From assembly GCA_027487735.1 (NCBI GenBank), contig JAIYDA010000059.1, forward strand, positions 1 to 64,000: 64,000 nt of DNA, read 5' to 3'. The notes beneath the pieces are model-generated. The model did no database searches and had not been told where the DNA came from. It was given only the letters and a program-made list of their open reading frames with translations. Position numbers and translations under genes: made by a program. This document shows, piece by piece, positions 58,871-64,000 of the stretch. This DNA comes from Planctomycetaceae bacterium. GTDB lineage: Bacteria; Planctomycetota; Phycisphaerae; Phycisphaerales; UBA1924. How positions within the stretch are numbered: the first letter of the stretch is position 1; each line of letters begins with the position of its first letter.

Positions 58871-59686
58871 TCACCCTTCTTTGCGCATCGCCGCCAGCCA
58901 TTGCCCCACCGCGGGCACATCCGTCTGATGCACCTCACGAAAATACTGCACGAGCAAGCTCGCCGCGCGCTGCCAGACGAGCGGCCCCATGCGCGAAGCC
59001 TGCGGCGCCTGCAGCGCAAGCTCGGGCACAGCCAGCGCGCGCAGCACATGCAGCGTCTCACTCCGCACGCGCCACGCCGGGCCCGCATCGGGCGCGGCGC
59101 TCGTGGTCTCCGCATCTGCCGCACTCACAAACCCCCCAAGCCTCGGAAAAAACGTGTACACCTTCGCGGGCAGCAGTGGGGCACCGCGCACGATGTCGTG
59201 CGAGATGTCGGGCGCGAGCCCAGTCTCATGCAGCAGAGCCCACGCCACGTGCGCGAGCGCACGCTCGGGCTCGCCTCTCGGCGCAAGCTCGCGCAGCGAC
59301 ACCAGCAGCGCATCAAACACGCCCGGGTGCGGGTCGGCCTCTTGCATGCCGCGCTGCACGAGGTCGAGTATGCAGCAGCACGCAAGAAAACTCCGCAGGC
59401 TCTGCCGACCAGTCGGAAAGAGCTCCAGCACTTCCCACGCTGTGATCGTGACAAGCCCGCCGCTCTCGCTCGCCCGCGCCGCCTTCTCCCACGCAGCGTT
59501 GCTGAACACGATGTCGCCCAGCGTCAGCGGCTCAAACCCGCCCGCATAGTTGCTCCCCAGCCGCCGCGCGCCCTTCGCAATGCCCCGCAGCAACCCAGCC
59601 CCGCGCGAGAACGCGACGACCATCTGGCTTGTCTGGCTCCAGTCCCAGCTTCGCACGCAGATGGCGGTGTCTCGCACCAGTGGCAC
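58871..59686 (-). CDS. recO: DNA repair protein RecO
   Basis: 271 residues from a GTG at 59686. The N-terminal OB-like part has RDTAICVRSWDWSQTSQMVV and RGIAKGARRLGSNYAGGFEP, the typical RecO opening. A helical C-terminal part follows (FLACCCILDLVQRGMQE). The zinc-binding Cys cluster found in some RecO proteins is absent. RecO works with RecR to load RecA on SSB-coated single-stranded DNA. Confidence 0.85.
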   Translation of the reverse strand: MPLVRDTAICVRSWDWSQTSQMVVAFSRGAGLLRGIAKGARRLGSNYAGGFEPLTLGDIVFSNAAWEKAARASESGGLVTITAWEVLELFPTGRQSLRSFLACCCILDLVQRGMQEADPHPGVFDALLVSLRELAPRGEPERALAHVAWALLHETGLAPDISHDIVRGAPLLPAKVYTFFPRLGGFVSAADAETTSAAPDAGPAWRVRSETLHVLRALAVPELALQAPQASRMGPLVWQRAASLLVQYFREVHQTDVPAVGQWLAAMRKEG

Positions 59687-59854
59687 GCAAAACCATAGCC
59701 CGCGCGCTCACGCTCCCCGCTTCATCTCCCCTCGCGAGCCCAGTTGCGCAAGCAACGGGACGGACCCCCCGCACTCCGCCCACTCCTCCCCTGCGTGCCA
59801 ATCTCCCACCCGCGCCGCACCCTCACCCCAAACCCCAAACCAAAGAACAACCCA

Positions 59855-59887
59855 CAAAAAAAACAACGCCGCGTTCCTCACGCGGCG
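59855..59887 (-). terminator. rho-independent terminator of rpsT
   Basis: On the - strand CGCCGCG pairs with CGCGGCG across a 7-nt loop, followed by TTGTTTTTTTTT-like sequence. It begins about 55 bp after the rpsT stop. Confidence 0.75.
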
Positions 59888-59942
59888 CCACTCACATTCG
59901 TTCGTTTCGCTCCCCTCGCCCGCTCGCAACGATCGCTCGCGC

Positions 59943-60218
59943 TTACGTGCTCGCGAGCTTCTTCGCCTTCACCTTGGCCGACAGGCGGCTCTTGCGGCGT
60001 GCCGCCTGATTCTTGTGGATCACGCCCTTCTGGGCCGTGCGGTCGATGATCTGCTGGCACTTGGCAAACAGCTCGGTGCACTTGTCGGCGGTGCCGTGCA
60101 TGAGCGCGTCGTTGAGGTCCTTGATCGCATCGCGCATGGTGCGGAGACGCCAGCGATTACGCTCGTTGCGTGCTTCGGTCTGACGGATCGCCTTCTTTGC
60201 GGTGCGAGAGTGAGCCAT
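59943..60218 (-). CDS. rpsT: 30S ribosomal protein S20
   Basis: 91 residues from the ATG at 60218, the normal size. MAHSRTAKKAIRQTEARNER at the start and a Lys/Arg-rich C-terminus (VIHKNQAARRKSRLSAKVKA) are diagnostic of S20, which binds 16S rRNA early in 30S assembly. It has its own terminator. Confidence 0.96.
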   Translation of the reverse strand: MAHSRTAKKAIRQTEARNERNRWRLRTMRDAIKDLNDALMHGTADKCTELFAKCQQIIDRTAQKGVIHKNQAARRKSRLSAKVKAKKLAST

Positions 60219-60390
60219 AGGAGCGCAAAAGCCTTTCGAACTCGAACATGCGGACTGCCGAAACGACCCCGGGCACACAATCTGCCTGGTGGGTCAAGAT
60301 TCTTGCACCTTCCCTTCAAGAATCAAGCCTCTGGGCTTGAACCGCGTACGAAAGGCTGGTAGTGTTAGCCAGCGGAGAAAATCCGCAGAC

Positions 60391-60464
60391 GCGGGTGTAG
60401 CTCAATTGGATAGAGCACCTGACTACGGATCAGGAGGTTTAAGGTTCGACTCCTTACACCCGTG
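60391..60464 (+). tRNA. tRNA-Arg (anticodon ACG)
   Basis: 74 nt. Acceptor GCGGGTG with CACCCGT (one G-U pair at the end) and a G discriminator, D arm GCTC with AATTGGATA, anticodon loop CTACGGA and T arm TAAGG-TTCGACT-CCTTA. CCA is not encoded. ACG would be modified to ICG and read CGU/CGC/CGA. Confidence 0.93.
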
Positions 60465-60501
60465 CTTGCCCGACAATCGCTTGGCCCGATGGCCTGCAAT
60501 G

Positions 60502-60535
60502 CCCCTCGATCCCCGATCGAGGGGTTCTTGTTTTT
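60502..60535 (+). terminator. rho-independent terminator of tRNA-Arg
   Basis: CCCCTCGAT pairs with ATCGAGGGG across a 5-nt loop, followed by TTCTTGTTTTT. Confidence 0.85.
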
Positions 60536-60633
60536 GCGGAATGCGTTTTTGTCGTTCTGGCGTAAGTCCTAATCTAACAAAGTATTACGGCGATTCTGGT
60601 AAGAATCCGTCCCCTTGGCCGCATCGAAACGCC

Positions 60634-60657
60634 CGTTTGAAACGTACGATTCAAACG
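60634..60657. promoter_or_regulatory. palindromic operator for the TetR regulator at 60659
   Basis: A 24-bp palindrome with half-sites CGTTTGAA and TTCAAACG around a central CGTACG; a single A/A pair on each side of the centre breaks the symmetry. It ends one base before the GTG start codon, so binding would block its own gene and the permease behind it. Confidence 0.65.
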
Positions 60658-60658
60658 C

Positions 60659-61465
60659 GTGTCCGAAATTGCCCCGCAATCTCCGATCACCCCGTCCGTC
60701 GCTCCAGAGGCCGACCCGCGGTCGCTCGCCACCCGCCAGCGATTGCTGGAAACCGCCGGCGAACACTTCGGCGAGCGTGGCTTTGCGGGCGCGACGATTC
60801 GTGAAATCTGCAAGCAGGCCGACGCCAATATTGCCGCCGTGCACTACCACTTTGGGGATAAGGCAGGTCTCTACGCCGCCACCCTGGCCCACGCCCGCGA
60901 GCAGAGTGGCCCGCGCGTCATGGGCGCTACGCCGGGCGAGATGACCTGGCAGCAGCTCAGCGCGTTGCCGCCGGCCGTGCGCTTGCGCGAGTTTCTGCTC
61001 GCGATGCTGAGGCGCGTGCTCGACAAGGGAAAACCCCACTGGCACACGCAGCTGTGGCTGCACGAGATGGTGAACCCCACGCGCGAGCTCGACAACGTGG
61101 TCGACTCCAGCATTCGTCCGCAGTGGGAGGGCCTGCGCGCAATCGTGCGCGAGCTGACGGGCCTGCCCGACGACGACGAGCGCGTCTGGCTCAGCACGTG
61201 CAGCATCGTGGCTCAGGTGCTGCTCTACAAGCACGGCTCCGCGGTGATGGCAAGGCTCTATGCGGGCAGCCCCGCGCAGGCCTTCTCGCCCGATCGCCCG
61301 CTGCATGAGCACGAGCTGCGCCTGCTTGCCGAGCACATCTGCTCCTTCTCGCTGGGCGGGCTCGCGAGGCTACGGGCCGATCGGCAGGATGCAGAACCAG
61401 TGACCGAAACCACTTCGACACCGACCGATCCGTCCACCCAGCAAAGCAAGGAGCACCCATGCTGA
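60659..61465 (+). CDS. TetR-family regulator
   Basis: 268 residues from a GTG, directly after a palindromic operator. The HTH (about 24-70) has TRQRLLETAGEHFGERGFAG, then TIREICKQADANIAAVHYHF. The C-terminal domain is of the CerR/YttP type (helical, with WHTQLWLHEMVNPTRELDNV). A disordered Thr/Ser tail ends the protein. The stop lies inside the first codons of the permease gene, so the two are coupled. Likely a repressor of this pair that senses a small molecule, which cannot be named. Confidence 0.88.
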   Translation: MSEIAPQSPITPSVAPEADPRSLATRQRLLETAGEHFGERGFAGATIREICKQADANIAAVHYHFGDKAGLYAATLAHAREQSGPRVMGATPGEMTWQQLSALPPAVRLREFLLAMLRRVLDKGKPHWHTQLWLHEMVNPTRELDNVVDSSIRPQWEGLRAIVRELTGLPDDDERVWLSTCSIVAQVLLYKHGSAVMARLYAGSPAQAFSPDRPLHEHELRLLAEHICSFSLGGLARLRADRQDAEPVTETTSTPTDPSTQQSKEHPC

Positions 61466-62616
61466 GCGTCGCGCTGCGCATGTTGTTTGGCGACAAGGCC
61501 AAGTACTTTGGCATTCTCATGGGCGTTGCGCTCGCGAGCATGGTCATCACGTGGCAGGGCAGCATCTTTGTCGGGCTCATGTCGCGCACCTTCGCGGTGA
61601 TTACCGACATGGGCGACCCGGACATCTGGGTGATGGACGAGAAGGTCGCGTTCATCGACGACACCAAGCCCTTGCAAGACACCGCGCTCTACCGCGTGCG
61701 CGGCATCGAGGGCGTGGACTGGGCGATGCCGTTGTATAAAGGCAACATCCGCGCCCGCCTCGCCGACGGCGGCATCCAAAACTGCAACGTCTTCGGCATC
61801 GACGACGCGACGCTGACGGGGGGCCCACCCGCGATGGTCGAAGGAAGGCTCGAAGACCTCAAGCGTGCGGACGCGGTGATCGTGGATGAGGTGGGCGCGA
61901 CGACGCGCCTCGCAAAGCCCCAGCCCGATGGCACGCGCGTGCCCCTGCGCGTGGGCGACACGCTGGAGCTGAACGACCGGCGTGCCGTGGTCGTGGGCAT
62001 CAGCCGTAACTCACGAAGCTTTCAGAGCCAGCCCACGATCTACACGACGTACACGCGAGCGATGAGCTTCGCGCCACGCGAGCGCAAGATGCTGAGCTTT
62101 GTGCTGGTGGAAGCCAAGCCCGGGCAAGACATTCAGGAGCTGTGCAACACCATCGCGCAGACGACGGGTCTTGCTGCCTACACGCGCGACCAGTTCAAGT
62201 GGAAGACGGTGCAGTACTTCTTGCAGAACACGGGAATCCCCATCAACTTCGGCATCGCCGTGGCGCTGGGGTTTGTCATCGGCACGGTCATCACGGGGTT
62301 CATGTTCTATTCGTTCACGCTCGACAACATGCGCTACTTCGGCACGCTGAAGGCGATGGGCGCGAGCGACGGCAAGCTGCTGCTCATGGTGCTCACGCAG
62401 GCGCTGGTGGTGGGCGTGATCGGCTTTGGGCTGGGCGTGGGGCTTGCGTCGCTCATGGGCAACCAGGCAACGCGCAACAGCCCGCTGGCCTTCCGCATGC
62501 CCTGGCAGCTGCTGTTTGCGGCGGGGAGCGCGGTGGCGGTCATCTGCACGCTCGCGGCGGCGCTGAGCATGTGGAAGGTGCTGCGGCTAGAGCCTGCGGT
62601 GGTGTTCAAGGGCTGA
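61459..62616 (+). CDS. DevC/FtsX-type ABC permease
   Basis: 385 residues; AAGGAG 6 nt before the ATG, overlapping the regulator gene by 7 bp. An N-terminal helix (FGILMGVALASMVITWQGSI) is followed by a periplasmic domain of about 210 residues and three C-terminal helices (about 265-285, 310-335, 350-372), with GTLKAMGASDGKLLLMVLTQ in the FtsX loop. No ATPase gene is adjacent within the window. It is a close relative of the permease beginning at 63547. Confidence 0.87.
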   Translation: MLSVALRMLFGDKAKYFGILMGVALASMVITWQGSIFVGLMSRTFAVITDMGDPDIWVMDEKVAFIDDTKPLQDTALYRVRGIEGVDWAMPLYKGNIRARLADGGIQNCNVFGIDDATLTGGPPAMVEGRLEDLKRADAVIVDEVGATTRLAKPQPDGTRVPLRVGDTLELNDRRAVVVGISRNSRSFQSQPTIYTTYTRAMSFAPRERKMLSFVLVEAKPGQDIQELCNTIAQTTGLAAYTRDQFKWKTVQYFLQNTGIPINFGIAVALGFVIGTVITGFMFYSFTLDNMRYFGTLKAMGASDGKLLLMVLTQALVVGVIGFGLGVGLASLMGNQATRNSPLAFRMPWQLLFAAGSAVAVICTLAAALSMWKVLRLEPAVVFKG

Positions 62617-62695
62617 TTGCGGTGGTTCTAAGACTCTTTCAGACAAGGAGATAGGCTGGCTTCGAGGAAATTGTGTCAGAATCGTCTCATCTGAG

Positions 62696-62740
62696 TGAAC
62701 GGTGTTCAGCGAAAGTGGTATACTGAGTGAACGGTGTTCA
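62696..62740. promoter_or_regulatory. two TetR-type operators flanking a -10 box
   Basis: TGAACGGTGTTCA occurs twice, at 62696-62708 and 62728-62740, each an inverted repeat (TGAAC-GGT-GTTCA) and each preceded by GAG. TATACT (62719-62724) lies between them. The second copy extends outward as CTGA and TCAG. A TetR gene starts 34 bp downstream. This is the layout of an autoregulated promoter blocked from both sides. Confidence 0.75.
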
Positions 62741-62773
62741 TTCAGTGTGCGCAAAGCTGGAAGGCGAGCGCAA

Positions 62774-63550
62774 ATGGCAAAGCGGGCAGGTGCAAAGGCA
62801 GCAGGTGACGCAAGGGCTCGCACTCGTGCGAGCAAGGGCGATGCCATGCCAACCGCAAACCAGCCTGCTGACGGCAAGCCCGCGGCACCCACGCAGCGCA
62901 CGCGCGACAAGGCCCAAAGCCGGACGCGCATGCTCGCAGCGGCTCGCAGGATGTTTCAGCGGCACGGCTTCGAAGCCGCGTCGATGAGGCAGATCGCGAA
63001 GGCTGCCAAGTGCACGCCCGGTGCGCTGTATGTGCACTTTGCCGACAAGCGCGAGCTGCTTGTCGCGATGATGGACGAGGACTTCGCGCTGCTCAGCGCA
63101 GGGATCACGGCGTGCGCGAGCATCGCCGACCCGGTGCTGCGGCTGAGCGAGACGGGGCGGGCGTATGTGCGCTTCGCGCTCGAGCACCCGCAGCATTACA
63201 GGATGTTGTTCATGACACAGAAGCCCACGATCGAGCCCGAGTCTTACTGCGAGATCAAGCACGGCAACCCCGACAAGGACGGCTACGCGTTCATGCGCGA
63301 GACGGTGCGGCAGTGCATCGAGCAGGGCCGCTTCCTGGCGCGGTATCGCGACTTGGAGATGGTGACGCAGAGCTGCTGGGCGAGCGCGCACGGGTTCGTG
63401 TCGCTCTACATCAACTATGGCGAGGACCCGTGGGTGGAGTTTGGCGAGCCTCTCGCGGGCGCGTACGCGTGCCTCGACATGCACATGGACGGGCTGACGG
63501 GTGGCGAGTTCTCTCGCCTCGTGAGCAGCCAGCGCGGGGGGAACCCATGA
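62774..63550 (+). CDS. TetR-family regulator
   Basis: 258 residues from the ATG at 62774 (GGAAGG upstream); earlier frame starts lie inside the operators and are unlikely. The first 45 residues are basic and disordered. HTH: RMLAAARRMFQRHGFEAASM then RQIAKAAKCTPGALYVHFAD (about 53-92). The ligand domain is helical (LEHPQHYRMLFMTQKP near 135-150). It overlaps the next permease start by 4 bp. Probably represses itself and that permease via the paired operators. Confidence 0.88.
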   Translation: MAKRAGAKAAGDARARTRASKGDAMPTANQPADGKPAAPTQRTRDKAQSRTRMLAAARRMFQRHGFEAASMRQIAKAAKCTPGALYVHFADKRELLVAMMDEDFALLSAGITACASIADPVLRLSETGRAYVRFALEHPQHYRMLFMTQKPTIEPESYCEIKHGNPDKDGYAFMRETVRQCIEQGRFLARYRDLEMVTQSCWASAHGFVSLYINYGEDPWVEFGEPLAGAYACLDMHMDGLTGGEFSRLVSSQRGGNP

Positions 63551-64000
63551 TTCGCCTTGCGATCAAGATGATCGTGAACGACCGCCTGAAGTATCTCGGG
63601 CTGCTGATCGGGCTGGCGTTTGCCGCCACGCTCATCACGCAGCAGGCGAGCATCTTCATGGGCTACACGCAGCGGATGTGGGCCTTCTTCAGCGACACGC
63701 CCCACGCCGACGTGTGGGTGATGGACCGCGAGATGGAGTTTAGCGAAGATGCGAAGGCGTTGCCCGAGAGCGCGCTCTATGTGACGCGCAGCGTGGAGGG
63801 CGTGGAGTGGGCGATGCCCATGTATCGAGCGGTGCTGCTGGCAAGGCTCGCCGATGGCAGCGAGCGTGCGTCGCGGGTGGTGGGCATCGACGATGGCACG
63901 CTCATGGGCGGGCCTTTGCGGATGCTGGATGGGCGCGTGGAAGACCTGCGGATGGCGGATGCGGTGATCGTCGAGCGTCGGGCAGCGGAGAACGCGCTGC
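63547..64000 (+). CDS. DevC/FtsX-type ABC permease, partial at window edge
   Basis: The first 151 codons are present; the gene runs past the window. It begins MIRLAIKMIVNDRLKYLGLL with an N-terminal helix, then a periplasmic part (DVWVMDREMEF, VEGVEWAMPMYR, VVGIDDGTLMGGPLRM) that lines up with the permease at 61459 (DIWVMDEKVAF, IEGVDWAMPLYK, VFGIDDATLTGGPPAM). The two are tandem paralogues, each behind its own TetR gene. Confidence 0.85.
   Translation, partial: MIRLAIKMIVNDRLKYLGLLIGLAFAATLITQQASIFMGYTQRMWAFFSDTPHADVWVMDREMEFSEDAKALPESALYVTRSVEGVEWAMPMYRAVLLARLADGSERASRVVGIDDGTLMGGPLRMLDGRVEDLRMADAVIVERRAAENAL

Overview
The window is high-GC DNA from a bacterium that I would place among the Planctomycetota, probably near the Phycisphaerae. 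That is an inference from gene style and content (weak Shine-Dalgarno signals, a DUF3553 protein, a small coiled-coil protein, and the recO/rpsT/rpoZ/pgsA set); no rRNA is present to confirm it. There are two parts: an accessory island from about 1 to 50,477 and a housekeeping backbone from about 50,478 to the end.

Metal section (439-31,024), nearly all on the + strand. There are four blocks. (1) A CzcI-like small protein, CzcC, CzcB and CzcA, a small His-rich exported protein, a lipoprotein and a Zn/Cd/Pb-type P1B ATPase. (2) A second CzcI-like protein followed by an ABC-type efflux set: membrane fusion protein, ATPase, two FtsX-type permeases and a secreted protein with a duplicated domain. 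(3) A third CzcI-like protein followed by a second RND set: adaptor, pump, two exported YHS-domain proteins and an outer-membrane channel. (4) A copper module: HMA chaperone-like protein, CsoR-type repressor, a tiny Cys/His membrane protein and a CopA-type Cu(I) ATPase. A CsoR/RcnR-type operator (TACT-G7-AGTA) precedes block 4, and a related site overlaps the promoter and start codon of block 3.

Mobile and defence section (about 31,149-49,978). It holds a protein with a C-terminal HTH-like segment, a ParB-methyltransferase fusion, a terminase-small-subunit-like HTH protein and a terminase large subunit. On the - strand lies a complete Wadjet (JetABCD) anti-plasmid system. Then come a HARE-HTH protein, a DUF2924 protein and a large serine recombinase, and finally a - strand gene encoding SIR2, APAZ and PIWI regions in one chain (short-Argonaute, SPARSA-like). 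No capsid or tail genes are present.

Junction and backbone (49,979-64,000). The island ends at tRNA-Ser(GCU). A 55-bp perfect direct repeat (about 180 bp including diverged flanks) is duplicated beside the tRNA, and the first 13 bases of the window repeat the tRNA 3' end in the same orientation. The island may therefore be a roughly 50-kb tRNA-integrated element. Backbone genes include a small coiled-coil protein, a DUF3553 protein, rpoZ, a CoaC-like flavoprotein, pgsA, an RlmI-like methyltransferase, recO, rpsT, tRNA-Arg(ACG), and two TetR-regulator/FtsX-permease modules, each with its own palindromic operator. The last permease runs off the window.
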